A stretch of DNA of 64,000 bases from Anaerolineales bacterium (GTDB lineage: Bacteria > Chloroflexota > Anaerolineae > Anaerolineales > Villigracilaceae): assembly GCA_024710905.1 (NCBI GenBank), contig JANJTV010000076.1:1-64000 (forward strand), written 5' to 3'. The notes beneath the pieces are model-generated. The model did no database searches. It worked only from the letters and a program-made list of their open reading frames with translations, and was not told the origin of the DNA. Below are positions 36,646 through 44,692 of the stretch, piece after piece. The position numbers and the translations under genes are program-made. How positions within the stretch are numbered: the first letter of the stretch is position 1; every line of letters starts with the position of its first letter.

Positions 36646-37578
36646 ATGCCAATGACACTAGCAGAGTTGCGCCACCAGATCAGCAAATTCCTGGGTTTCA
36701 CCATTGCCGAACACCCGGTAGCCTTCAGTACGCACAATGTGGTTGAACAAGAAGGCTATCAGCGGTTGCGCATCAGTTATCAAAGCCAGGAAGGGGATCA
36801 GATTCCGGCCTACCTGCTCCTGCCTCATGGGGAGGGTCCTTTTGGCGCAGTGTTGGTGCATCATCAACACAACAGCCAGAGACACTTTGGCAAAAGTGAA
36901 GTCTGCGGGTTGGTTGGTGATTCCCTGCAGGCGTTTGGCCCCGCCCTGGCAAGGCAGAAAATGATCGTCCTTGCGCCAGATTCAATCTGTTTTGAAGACC
37001 GCCGCCAGAATCGGTCCGGGACTGAGGCAGATGAGCCAGCCGATATTGCACAACACTTCAATGAAATGTGTTATCGCCTGTTGCGCGGCGATACGCTGAT
37101 GCGCAAGGTGTTGAGCGACTCTGCACAGGCCATCTCCCTGTTGCGTACACACGAACTGGTTGACCCTGAACGCGTCGGCATTTTGGGGCATTCGTATGGC
37201 GGCAATACCGTGCTTTTCCATGGTGCGCTGGACGAGCGAATCCAGTTTGCCTGTTCGAGCGGCGCCGCGTGCACCTATCAATACAAGCTGGCTCACCAAA
37301 TTGGCATTGAAATGGCCGAAGTGATTCCAGATTTTGTGGCACATTTTGACATCCCTGACTTGGTTGCCTGTTTTGCCCCACGACATCTGCTGCTTTTGTC
37401 AGCAACAGAAGATAAGGCCTCCTAGGATGCAGAAGAGATTGTCGACCGAGTAAAAGAGAGGTGGGCATCAATGAAGGCTTTCTCGCGCCTTGCGCATCAG
37501 CGATATGAAGGAGGACATGCCTTAACTCAGGAACGCTTCGATAACATAATGCGCTGGTGTACCAGGTTTGCCCATTGA
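36646..37578 (+). pseudogene. Alpha/beta hydrolase interrupted by an in-frame TAG
   Basis: A 310-codon frame of a dienelactone-hydrolase/esterase-like protein. The nucleophile elbow GILGHSYGGN and the acid region LLLLSATEDKAS are followed by TAG at 37423-37425. The same frame then continues for 50 codons (DAEEIVDRVKERWASMKAF ... YEGGHALTQERFDNIMRW) to TGA 37578. That tail holds the expected catalytic His (GGHAL). The truncated 259-residue product would lack it, so the gene is probably inactive. Confidence 0.75.
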
Positions 37579-37640
37579 ACGCTGGCCGGAAGCACATCTG
37601 CTGTTTACACATGAAGAGCCCGGGCCGGGCAATAATCGAA

Positions 37641-37688
37641 AAAGGAAAGATCCCAAAAGTATTATGGCGCGGGATCTTTCCTTTCTTA
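37641..37688 (+). terminator. Intrinsic terminator
   Basis: AAAGGAAAGATCCC (37641-37654) pairs perfectly with GGGATCTTTCCTTT (37671-37684) and is followed by a short T-rich tail. It ends the hydrolase remnant. The interval from 37579 to 37932, over 300 bases, holds this, the first tna promoter copy, a short remnant frame and an inverted repeat. Confidence 0.8.
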
Positions 37689-37692
37689 TATT

Positions 37693-37797
37693 AGGCCATT
37701 TGAAGTGACAAATATCACTGACGAGCCTCCGGCCCGACGTGCTACACTTTTTACACAGCCAAAAAAGAGTCGCCATGCCCAAAGACCTGCCGGAACC
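37693..37797 (+). repeat. 105-bp duplication of the tna promoter region, copy 1
   Basis: Aligns without gaps to 38890-38994, about 92 of 105 bases identical by hand count. It contains GTGACAAATATCAC (37705-37718), an extended -10 TGCTACACT (37740-37748), a Shine-Dalgarno-like AAGAG and the first eight codons of a TnaA-like start. The downstream gene now is the TPR protein, not tryptophanase. Confidence 0.85.
37705..37718 (+). promoter_or_regulatory. CRP/FNR-type operator, copy 1
   Basis: GTGACAAATATCAC, a dyad of GTGA and TCAC six bases apart. Its centre is about 43 bases before the expected start of transcription, a class II activator position. Confidence 0.6.
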
Positions 37798-37897
37798 AAC
37801 CTTCATACCAGCGTTGTCATTCCCATTTTGCCCGCAACGTGCAAACAAGGTTTACGCGATGCGGGCAAAATTCTTTCGGCAAGGATTCACACACTAA
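37775..37897 (+). pseudogene. Short frame with a TnaA-like N terminus
   Basis: A 40-codon frame beginning MPKDLPEP, similar to MPNTLPEP of tnaA, then diverging. It includes no Trp codon, so a TnaC-like leader role is not supported. It is best read as a truncated tnaA remnant left by the duplication. Confidence 0.55.
37825..37871 (+). repeat. Inverted repeat before the TPR gene
   Basis: ATTTTGCCCGC (37825-37835) and GCGGGCAAAAT (37861-37871), perfect, 25 bases apart, then TCTTTC. It may act as a weak terminator or attenuator ahead of the TPR gene. Confidence 0.45.
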
Positions 37898-37932
37898 AAT
37901 CATAGTTAAGTGCCGCTCACCAAGAGGTAAAA

Positions 37933-38814
37933 ATGGCCCTCACAAATGAAGAAATTTCAGCCCTAAATGAAGCTGAAAAAAAGGCGCAGGGATCTGCAGA
38001 AAAAGATGCTATTTTAAAACCGCTCCCCATTTATAAGGTCATTGAAGTGTTAAGAGAACACCCCAATGAAAGTTTACGAATTATTGCTTTTACGCATCTG
38101 GGTGTTTATTACAAAGAATCCCCTGGGGTAATGGAAGCATTGTACGAAGCCGCGCAGAACAAAGAAAATAGCGTCGATTTCCAGGCAGGCGCCAGACAAT
38201 TTTTACTTTCAGATTCGCCAAAGCCTAAACAAAAGGATAGTGTACCTAATACTAATCGGGGAAATTTGGGGTTTGCAGTGAAAGGTCTTTTATTTGTTTC
38301 CCCAATGATTGTTTCAATAGTCGTCAATACATTTGATATCGTTGAAAACCCAGTGCTGGCGAATATATTAAGTAACGCTCACCTGGCGTATCCTGTCATT
38401 GCTTTTGTGATTTTCGTCTTATGGGTGATTGGTTCCGTAACCAGCGCCATACAGGCTGCTCAACCCACTGCAACACAAATCGGAATGCGATTTCTTGATT
38501 CAGGCCATTACAAAGATGCCATTGAAAGTTTCAAACAAGCAACCAATGACAATCCCCAAGATGATCGTGCATGGTACTTGCTCGGCTTATCTTACGATAA
38601 TAACCAACAAGAAGATGAAGCAATGAGATGTTACGACCGGGCGATAATACTTAATTCATTTCAGCCCAATGCCTGGAATAACAAAGGAAGAATATATTAT
38701 GGGAGGGGTGAGTTTTCGAAAGCAAAAGAGTGTTATGAAAAAGCACTTGAATATGGCAGCCAGGAAGCGAAGAACAACCTGGAGACCATGAAGCGTTTTG
38801 GGCGCTCCGAGTAA
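37933..38814 (+). CDS. TPR-repeat membrane protein, AT-rich
   Basis: A 293-residue protein. Residues 1-100 form a helical cytoplasmic region. Two hydrophobic segments lie at about 115-140 and 155-176 (AVKGLLFVSPMIVSIVV and AYPVIAFVIFVLWVIGSV). The C-terminal 100 residues hold three TPR units (GHYKDAIESFKQATNDNP, DRAWYLLGLSYDNNQQEDEAMRCYDRAI, AWNNKGRIYYGRGEFSKAKECYEKALE). AAGAGGT precedes the ATG. Base composition is clearly more AT-rich than its neighbours, and it sits between two copies of the tna promoter segment, both signs of later insertion. Probable protein-interaction role. Confidence 0.82.
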   Translation: MALTNEEISALNEAEKKAQGSAEKDAILKPLPIYKVIEVLREHPNESLRIIAFTHLGVYYKESPGVMEALYEAAQNKENSVDFQAGARQFLLSDSPKPKQKDSVPNTNRGNLGFAVKGLLFVSPMIVSIVVNTFDIVENPVLANILSNAHLAYPVIAFVIFVLWVIGSVTSAIQAAQPTATQIGMRFLDSGHYKDAIESFKQATNDNPQDDRAWYLLGLSYDNNQQEDEAMRCYDRAIILNSFQPNAWNNKGRIYYGRGEFSKAKECYEKALEYGSQEAKNNLETMKRFGRSE

Positions 38815-38839
38815 AATTTTACTGACAAAGCTGCTTAGC

Positions 38840-38875
38840 AAGGATCTCGCACAAAAAAAACGTGTGTGATCTTTT
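38840..38875 (+). terminator. Terminator after the TPR gene
   Basis: AAGGATCTCGCAC and GTGTGTGATCTTTT pair with some G-U and mismatched positions across an A-rich loop and end in Ts. Confidence 0.5.
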
Positions 38876-38889
38876 AGTCCTTAAAACTC

Positions 38890-38994
38890 AGGCCATTTGA
38901 TGTGACGAATATCACTGACAGGCGTCCCGCCCGGCATGCTACACTTTTTGCACAGCCAAAAAGGAGTCGCCATGCCCAACACCCTGCCGGAACC
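38890..38994 (+). repeat. 105-bp duplication of the tna promoter region, copy 2
   Basis: The functional-looking copy. It carries the operator (38902-38915), the extended -10 TGCTACACT (38937-38945), AAGGAG before the ATG and the first codons of tnaA. Confidence 0.85.
38902..38915 (+). promoter_or_regulatory. CRP/FNR-type operator before tnaA
   Basis: GTGACGAATATCAC, within TGTGACGAATATCACT, very close to TGTGA-N6-TCACA. It is centred about 43 bases before the expected start, as for class II activation. Enterobacterial tna operons are also CRP-controlled. Confidence 0.65.
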
Positions 38995-40348
38995 CTACCG
39001 CATAAAAGTTGTTGAACCCATCCAGCTCATCCCGCCCGAAGCGCGCGAATCCGCATTGCGCGAGGCGGGTTACAACCTGTTCAGCCTGAAAGCGGAAGAC
39101 ATCTTCATCGACCTGCTGACCGATTCCGGCACCGGTGCCATGAGCCAGGAGCAGTGGGCCGCCATCATGCGCGGCGACGAAAGCTACGCCGGGGCCAGGT
39201 CCTATCATCGCCTGAAAGCCGCCGTCGAAGACATCTTCGGTTTTAAATATTTCGTCCCCACCCACCAGGGCCGCGCCGCCGAGAACATCCTGAGCGCCGT
39301 GCTGGTCAGACCGGGCAATTACATCCCCAGCAACATGCATTTCGACACCACCGACGCCAACATCCGCGCGCGCGGTGGCCGCCCGGCGAACCTGGTGATT
39401 GACGAGGCCTACGACCCCGAAAACCCACATCCGTTCAAAGGCAATATGGATGTTGCCAAATTGCGGGCCTTCATCGAGACAATCGGCGTGGCAAATATCC
39501 CCTTTGGCATGCTGACCGTGACGAACAACGCTGGGGGCGGCCAGCCCGTTTCGATGGAAAACATCCGCGCCGTGGCAGGCATCTACCGCGAATATGGCAT
39601 CCCATTCTTCATCGACGCCGCCCGCTACGCCGAAAACTGCTATTTCATCCGCCAACGGGAACATGGCTACGCGCAAAAATCCGTCAAAGAGATCGCCCGG
39701 GAGATGTTCTCGCTGGCTGACGGCATGACCATGTCCGCCAAAAAAGACGCCATTGTGAACATTGGCGGGCTGCTTTGCCTGAACGCCGAATCCACCTTCC
39801 AGCACATCCGCAACGAGTTAATCCTGCGCGAGGGCTTCCCCACCTACGGCGGGCTGGCCGGGCGCGATCTGGACGCAATGGCGGTTGGCCTGTACGAAGG
39901 CCTGCAGGAAGACTACCTGGCCCACCGGCTGGGACAAACCGCCTTCCTGGCCGCCCGGCTGAACGAAGCCGGCATCCCGACCATCCAACCGGCGGGCGGG
40001 CATGGCGTGTACATCAACGCCGGGGCCATCCTGCCGCACATCCCGCAGCACGAATTCCCGGCCCAGTCTCTGGCGGTGGAGTTATACCGCGCAGGCGGAA
40101 TCCGTGGCGTGGAGATCGGCTCGGTCATGTTCGCTTGCCTCGACCCTGAAACCAACCAGTGGCACTACCCCAAACTGGAACTGCTGCGCCTGGCCATCCC
40201 GCGCCGCACCTACACCCACAGCCACCTGTCCTACGTCGCCGACATACTGGCCGAAATCAAAGAGCGAGCGGGCCAGTTGCGCGGCTACAAATATACCTAC
40301 GCGCCAGAGCTGCTGCGCCACTTCACTGCCCGCTTCGAGCCATTATAG
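38972..40348 (+). CDS. tnaA: Tryptophanase
   Basis: A 458-residue PLP-dependent beta-eliminating lyase that splits tryptophan into indole, pyruvate and ammonia. Family stretches include [42 protein letters not shown], the PLP Lys in [14 protein letters not shown] and [34 protein letters not shown] near the C terminus matches tryptophanases, where tyrosine phenol-lyases have a different sequence with a substrate Arg. ATG 38972 follows AAGGAG. No tnaB permease is adjacent. Confidence 0.88.
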   Translation: MPNTLPEPYRIKVVEPIQLIPPEARESALREAGYNLFSLKAEDIFIDLLTDSGTGAMSQEQWAAIMRGDESYAGARSYHRLKAAVEDIFGFKYFVPTHQGRAAENILSAVLVRPGNYIPSNMHFDTTDANIRARGGRPANLVIDEAYDPENPHPFKGNMDVAKLRAFIETIGVANIPFGMLTVTNNAGGGQPVSMENIRAVAGIYREYGIPFFIDAARYAENCYFIRQREHGYAQKSVKEIAREMFSLADGMTMSAKKDAIVNIGGLLCLNAESTFQHIRNELILREGFPTYGGLAGRDLDAMAVGLYEGLQEDYLAHRLGQTAFLAARLNEAGIPTIQPAGGHGVYINAGAILPHIPQHEFPAQSLAVELYRAGGIRGVEIGSVMFACLDPETNQWHYPKLELLRLAIPRRTYTHSHLSYVADILAEIKERAGQLRGYKYTYAPELLRHFTARFEPL

Positions 40349-40389
40349 GCATCTTTCCCCAGTCCAAAACTTGTGTTTGCTACCCAACT

Positions 40390-40451
40390 AGTAAAGCACC
40401 CTTGACAAAATATCAAGTATCCAATATATTAATAGTCAAGCATGCTTTACT
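40390..40451 (+). promoter_or_regulatory. Promoter flanked by an inverted repeat
   Basis: AGTAAAGCA (40390-40398) and TGCTTTACT (40443-40451) flank a consensus promoter: TTGACA (40402-40407), 17 bases, TATATT (40425-40430). The repeat could be bound by the XRE-type regulator at 41055. Confidence 0.65.
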
Positions 40452-40473
40452 AATTGTCAAAGGAGACAAACAC

Positions 40474-40659
40474 ATGAAAACCAACCACCGCAATCACGGC
40501 CTTGCCCTGGGCATTGGCCTCGGCACAGCGCTCGGCGTGGCATTCGACAACCTCGCCGCAGGGGTTGCCCTCGGGGCAGCCATTGGCCTGGCCTTCGGCC
40601 AGTTCATCAAGGACAACACCTGCCTGCCCTCCGATAAAACCGACCAGGCCGGGGAGTAA
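40474..40659 (+). CDS. Small glycine-rich membrane protein
   Basis: A 61-residue protein dominated by one long Gly/Ala-rich hydrophobic stretch (LALGIGLGTALGVAF, then AAGVALGAAIGLAFGQF), resembling a glycine zipper hairpin, with a short polar tail. AAAGGAG precedes the ATG. It leads a three-gene set with a membrane protein and an XRE regulator. Function unknown. Confidence 0.7.
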   Translation: MKTNHRNHGLALGIGLGTALGVAFDNLAAGVALGAAIGLAFGQFIKDNTCLPSDKTDQAGE

Positions 40660-40662
40660 CCG

Positions 40663-41058
40663 ATGGACCACCGCGAAATTTCCAGGCGCTACCTGCGTGA
40701 ACTACTGGGCGGCATGCTCATTTACATCATCCTGCTGGTCAGCAGCCTGACCCTGCTCAAAAGCATTGACCTTACCGGCACGCCCTTGCTGGCCGCCCTG
40801 GTCGCCATTGCGCCCGCCATCGGGGTGGTGCTGGTCATGCTGGCGCTGATGCGCCTGCTGCGTGACAGCGACGAATTCCTGCAGCGCATCCAGTTGCAGG
40901 CCACGGCCTTCGCCGCCGGGGTCACCGCCATGGTCACCTTCAGTTATGGCTTCCTCGAAAATGTTGGCCTGCCCAAATTTCCCACCTTTGCCGTGCTACC
41001 CATGATGATACTACTCTGGGGACTGGGGCTGGCATATTTCAACCGGAGATACGAATGA
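40663..41058 (+). CDS. Four-helix membrane protein paired with an XRE regulator
   Basis: A 131-residue integral membrane protein with about four helices (residues 16-33, 43-64, 81-98, 106-126) and a charged linker LMRLLRDSDEFLQRIQLQA. Its stop overlaps the start of the XRE regulator by 4 bases (ATGA), so translation is coupled. Such pairs are frequent in bacteria, but their role is not established. Confidence 0.75.
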   Translation: MDHREISRRYLRELLGGMLIYIILLVSSLTLLKSIDLTGTPLLAALVAIAPAIGVVLVMLALMRLLRDSDEFLQRIQLQATAFAAGVTAMVTFSYGFLENVGLPKFPTFAVLPMMILLWGLGLAYFNRRYE

Positions 41059-41246
41059 AAAATCGGCTCAAGGTGCTGCGCGCCGAACGGGATTGGTCCC
41101 AGGCCGACCTGGCCGACCGGCTCAAGGTCTCGCGCCAGACCATCAACGCCATCGAGACGGGTAAATATGACCCCAGCCTGCCGCTCGCCTTCAAGATTGC
41201 CGAACTCTTCGGCCTGAAAATCGAGCAGATCTTCTTCCCGGAATGA
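41055..41246 (+). CDS. XRE-family HTH regulator, minimal
   Basis: A 63-residue protein that is only a helix-turn-helix domain: RLKVLRAERDWSQADLADRL, SRQTINAIETGKYDPSLPLAFKIAELF, ending KIEQIFFPE. This is the YozG-like short form. It is translationally coupled to the upstream membrane protein and probably controls its own operon through the inverted repeat at 40390-40451. Confidence 0.9.
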   Translation: MKNRLKVLRAERDWSQADLADRLKVSRQTINAIETGKYDPSLPLAFKIAELFGLKIEQIFFPE

Positions 41247-41298
41247 CCCGCCCGGCAGGCGCACGAGCAGCCTGCCACCCTTATACAAAACGCCGCCA

Positions 41299-41329
41299 CC
41301 CTGCCGGTTTCAACCCAGGCAGGGTTTTT
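41299..41329 (+). terminator. Terminator after the XRE gene
   Basis: CCCTGCC (41299-41305) pairs with GGCAGGG (41318-41324), followed by five Ts. Confidence 0.85.
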
Positions 41330-41382
41330 ATCAAAATTGGCAGATATAATTGCTTATCCCACACAAACAAAGGCGGTGACCC

Positions 41383-41583
41383 ATGAAAAACTTGAGGATT
41401 TTGCTTACCGTTGGTTTTATCATTCTGCTGCTCATCCCCACTGTGCCGGTCAACATCAAAGAACTGGCTACCGGCGGCATGCTCATTTTCGCCGCACTTA
41501 CCTACCGAACGGACTGGTGGCGGCGGGGCGTAATCCTGGCCTCCGGCATCTTTGTATTGCTGCTCGGGCTCAACCTGGTCTAG
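41383..41583 (+). CDS. Small two-helix membrane protein
   Basis: A 66-residue protein with two hydrophobic helices (ILLTVGFIILLLIPTVPV and GVILASGIFVLLLGLNLV) joined by ALTYRTDWWRRG. AAAGGCGGTG precedes the ATG and a TATAAT lies at 41345-41350. It is 17 bases before the dioxygenase gene and probably co-transcribed. Function unknown. Confidence 0.65.
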   Translation: MKNLRILLTVGFIILLLIPTVPVNIKELATGGMLIFAALTYRTDWWRRGVILASGIFVLLLGLNLV

Positions 41584-41600
41584 CCCGAAGAAAGCAGACC

Positions 41601-42659
41601 ATGACGGATCAAGAAATTCCCCTGTATTACGCCGACTATCTCGAATTGGAAAAAGTGCTGGACAGCCAGCACCCGAAAAGCGCTCCCCTGGCCGGCGGCG
41701 TGGGTGATGAAATGCTCTTCATCATCATCCACCAGGCCTATGAGTTGTGGTTCAAGCAAATCCTGCATGAACTGGGCTGGGTGCTGCAGGTCTTTGCCCA
41801 GGACAACATCAATGACAACGCCGCCGACCTGAGCAATGCCGTCCACAAGCTCAAACGGGTCGGGAAGATTTTGGAACTACTCAACCAGCAGGTTGGCGTG
41901 CTTGAAACCATGACCGCCCTGGATTTCCTGGAATTCCGCAACCTGCTTCAACCCTCCTCCGGATTCCAGAGCCTGCAATTCCGCCTGATCGAAGCGCGGC
42001 TGGGCCTGAAAATGGAAAACCGCTACAAGGCCGATTACTACAAAAACACCCGGCCGGGCGGTTTCAGGCAGGAAGACTTTGAACGCATCAACGAAGTGGA
42101 ATCCCAGCCCACGCTCAAGCAACTGGTCATCAAGTGGGCCGAACGCACGCCATTTTTTGACCGCGACCTTTGGCAGGGCTACCAGCCGCTCCATCCGCAA
42201 CAGGCAAGCCTGGACAGTCACCCGTTCTGGAACGATTACCGCCAGATCTACGCCAGCAGCCTGTCTGGCAACGAAGCGGGCCGCCTGGATGAGCTGGACA
42301 AAGCCTTCTTCACCGAGGGGCGCGGCGAATTCCCTGTGGCGGCCTTCCGGGCCGTGTTGTTCATCAACCTGTACCGCAACCTGCCTATCTTCCACCTGCC
42401 GTTTGAACTGCTCAGTTCACTGATTGAGATCGATGAATTGCTCTCCAACTGGCGCTACCGCCACATGATGATGGTGCGCCGCATGATTGGTATCCGCACC
42501 GGGACAGGTGGCACGAGCGGGGCGGGCTACCTCGAAGGCGCACTCAGCCAGCACTATATTTTCAAGGAACTGACGGAGGCCGCCACTTTCCTGGTTGAGC
42601 GCAGCCGCCTGCCGGAACTTCCGCGCGGGGTACGGGAGAAAGCCAGTTTTAACGCCTGA
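41601..42659 (+). CDS. kynA: Tryptophan 2,3-dioxygenase family protein
   Basis: A 352-residue haem dioxygenase that opens the indole ring of tryptophan to N-formylkynurenine. Family hallmarks: FIIIHQAYELWFKQILHEL (haem-pocket His), FRNLLQPSSGFQS, and RHMMMVRRMIGIRTGTGGTSGAGYL with the proximal His. It is longer than the 280-residue bacterial norm, with the extra part around residues 120-240. No kynureninase or kynurenine formamidase lies nearby. ATG 41601; an in-frame start at 41337 would swallow the preceding small gene. Confidence 0.87.
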   Translation: MTDQEIPLYYADYLELEKVLDSQHPKSAPLAGGVGDEMLFIIIHQAYELWFKQILHELGWVLQVFAQDNINDNAADLSNAVHKLKRVGKILELLNQQVGVLETMTALDFLEFRNLLQPSSGFQSLQFRLIEARLGLKMENRYKADYYKNTRPGGFRQEDFERINEVESQPTLKQLVIKWAERTPFFDRDLWQGYQPLHPQQASLDSHPFWNDYRQIYASSLSGNEAGRLDELDKAFFTEGRGEFPVAAFRAVLFINLYRNLPIFHLPFELLSSLIEIDELLSNWRYRHMMMVRRMIGIRTGTGGTSGAGYLEGALSQHYIFKELTEAATFLVERSRLPELPRGVREKASFNA

Positions 42660-42703
42660 GAAAACCGTTTCATGGCCCGGCAGAAAAGTTAAGGCATATA
42701 CAT

Positions 42704-42789
42704 CTCGATACGGCGGCGATGGTCGAGTAACCCTTGGTTGTCGAGCTTGTCGAGACAAGGGTATATCGAGACCCACCGCCTACTCGACC
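42704..42789. repeat. Compound palindromic repeat (REP-like)
   Basis: Within 86 bases, GGTCGAGTA (42721-42729) matches TACTCGACC (42781-42789) and CCCTTG (42731-42736) matches CAAGGG (42756-42761). A near-tandem TTGTCGAG/CTTGTCGAGA lies at the core and CTCGATA/TATCGAG arms outside. It looks like a dispersed extragenic palindrome. The 42660-42815 gap holds nothing else. Confidence 0.6.
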
Positions 42790-42815
42790 GCTTGGAATTA
42801 ATTTGCCTACCAGCA

Positions 42816-43685
42816 CTAGCGAAACTTGATCCCAAAATGGTTCGCCACCGCCCGCTCCAGGCCGGGGACGCCCCGGTCAATGGGCGAATTCATGATTTTT
42901 ACCTCGCCGGTCAACGGGTCGCGGATGACCATGGTGGAAGACCCGCCGCCATCCAGCAGGATGGCATTATCGCCACCGTAGAACAGCATCAGCTCGGCCA
43001 GCTCCGAAATGGTTGCCCCCTCGCTGTAGAACGGCTGGCGTCCATCCACAACGATCATAATCAGGCGGTTGCCCGGCCCATCCACACCAATCGCGGTACG
43101 CGGCGCCACTTCATTGTCCGGCAACTCAGTGACCGGCTCACGGTTGCGGACAATCCAATGACTGCCTGAAATGGCATTGTACAACTCGCCTTTTAATTCT
43201 CCAAAAGATATTTTTCGATTGTCGTAAAAATAAATGGTCGGGCCTTTATACAGACCGTAGGTACGCCCGCGTACAGCGGTGAAACCATTGGTCACCACCG
43301 GGTCACCGGGGCGGGGATAGTAATCCAGGGGGTTGTTGGACCACCAGGGAGTAAAGCCGTCACCATTAATCCCTGCGATTAAGTCAAACTCGGTCACAAA
43401 TTGCTTGGTGGTGCGCGCATTAAGTGGGTACGGCTCTTCGCGGTCGCGGCGATCGGCCGGTGTGATGAAGACATCCAGCGATTGCTCACGCAAGTCGGCG
43501 GTCAGGATGTGCGCCACCATCAGGCGGGGGAAGTAGTGCACCTTGCGGTAATAGACCATGCCAGGGTAAAGTTCTTCCCGCATTTCGACCATCGCCGGGC
43601 GGCCGGAATAATAGACTGCGGGGCCAAGCACACACAGGCCCATCAGCAAAACAATAGACAGCAGCAGGATTTGTTTTCGTTTCAT
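42816..43685 (-). CDS. Phosphodiester glycosidase (NAGPA) family protein
   Basis: A 289-residue exported or anchored protein. One N-terminal helix (ILLLSIVLLMGLCVLGPAVYY) leads to an NAGPA/DUF2233-type domain with the typical FDLIAGINGDGF and the late motif NAILLDGGGSSTMVI. Family members hydrolyse sugar-phosphate diesters, often in capsule or cell-wall metabolism. ATG 43685 is used with GGAAAGG upstream; a GTG two codons earlier is possible but overlaps that site. Confidence 0.85.
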   Translation of the reverse strand: MKRKQILLLSIVLLMGLCVLGPAVYYSGRPAMVEMREELYPGMVYYRKVHYFPRLMVAHILTADLREQSLDVFITPADRRDREEPYPLNARTTKQFVTEFDLIAGINGDGFTPWWSNNPLDYYPRPGDPVVTNGFTAVRGRTYGLYKGPTIYFYDNRKISFGELKGELYNAISGSHWIVRNREPVTELPDNEVAPRTAIGVDGPGNRLIMIVVDGRQPFYSEGATISELAELMLFYGGDNAILLDGGGSSTMVIRDPLTGEVKIMNSPIDRGVPGLERAVANHFGIKFR

Positions 43686-43741
43686 TCTCACCTTTCCACA
43701 AAAATTGTACCGGGATATTTTTAACGAAACATGAGAAACAA

Positions 43742-43772
43742 AACAGCCGCAGCGGACACCCGTGCGGCTGTT
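43742..43772. terminator. Terminator of the DUF1385 gene
   Basis: AACAGCCGCA (43742-43751) pairs with TGCGGCTGTT (43763-43772), followed on the minus strand by TTGTTT. Confidence 0.75.
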
Positions 43773-43793
43773 GTTTTGCTGTGCAATGAATGG

Positions 43794-44666
43794 TTAATCA
43801 GCCGCTTCGAACTTGCGCATCTCATTAAAGGAGGTAATTGCCACTTCCAGCATGGCCAGGTCTGGTTCGCGGGTGGTCAGGCGCTGCAGGGCCAGGTTCG
43901 GGATGACCAGGGCCCGCACAAGCGGGTTCTCCAGGTTATTGGCCGTCCAACGGATGATTTCCAGCGCAATGCCCGCCAGCACCGGCAGCAAGAGCAACCG
44001 ACCGGCAATTTGCCAGCCCACCGGCAAGGGATGCAGGAAGCTGAAGACCAGGATGGACAGCAACACCAGCGTGAGCAGGAAGGCCGTGCCACAGCGGGGA
44101 TGCTCCAACGGGAAACGGGAGACAGACTCGGGGGTGAGTTCGGCCCCGGCTTCATAGGCGTTGATTGTCTTGTGCTCCGCGCCGTGATACATGAACACGC
44201 GCCGGATGTCCTCCATCCGCCCGATCAGCAGGATGTAACCAATCAGCAGCAGCAGGCGGGTAAAACCTTCAATAGCTGCCGCAACCCAGACATTCACGCC
44301 CAACCACTCCACGCCTTTCGAGACGCCGTACGGTACAAGGAAAAACAGGCCAATACTAAAGGCCAGCGAAAGTGCCAGCGTGCCAACCAGGGCCGGACCT
44401 TCCAGCTTTTCGTCTTCGCCACTCTGGGTATTGGCAGACATGGTCAGGGCGCGCATGCCCAGCCCGAGCGCATCCCAGAGCAGGATGCTGCCACGCAGGA
44501 ACGGCACCTTTGGCACCCACGAGTTATACAGACCGGAGAGCTTCTCCGTGTGAACAACGATTTCACCGTCCGGCGCGCGCATGGCAACCGCCATGCCTTT
44601 CTGGCCGCGCATCATCACCCCTTCAATGACGGCCTGCCCGCCGTAAGCCATAATTTTATCTTCCAT
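43794..44666 (-). CDS. DUF1385 (YqhQ-like) membrane protein
   Basis: A 290-residue protein of the DUF1385 family. It has the N-terminal [38 protein letters not shown], then membrane helices, and the central [17 protein letters not shown] followed by [16 protein letters not shown], whose His and Cys residues suggest metal binding. The biochemical role is unknown. AAAGGA precedes the ATG. Confidence 0.9.
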   Translation of the reverse strand: MEDKIMAYGGQAVIEGVMMRGQKGMAVAMRAPDGEIVVHTEKLSGLYNSWVPKVPFLRGSILLWDALGLGMRALTMSANTQSGEDEKLEGPALVGTLALSLAFSIGLFFLVPYGVSKGVEWLGVNVWVAAAIEGFTRLLLLIGYILLIGRMEDIRRVFMYHGAEHKTINAYEAGAELTPESVSRFPLEHPRCGTAFLLTLVLLSILVFSFLHPLPVGWQIAGRLLLLPVLAGIALEIIRWTANNLENPLVRALVIPNLALQRLTTREPDLAMLEVAITSFNEMRKFEAAD

Positions 44667-44692
44667 ACCAGTAAATCCTTTTTTTCGTTAAA

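Noticed and set aside
37423-37425. TAG in the hydrolase as a pyrrolysine codon
   Set aside because: No pyl genes are seen, the hydrolase is not a known Pyl protein, and it lies among other broken genes; a plain nonsense change is simpler.
37775-37897. TnaC-like tryptophan-sensing leader peptide
   Set aside because: The frame has no Trp codon and its N terminus matches TnaA itself, so a remnant is more likely.
38972-40348. Tyrosine phenol-lyase instead of tryptophanase
   Set aside because: The C-terminal VEIGS and the [21 protein letters not shown] region match tryptophanase; the region with the substrate-binding Arg of phenol-lyases differs.
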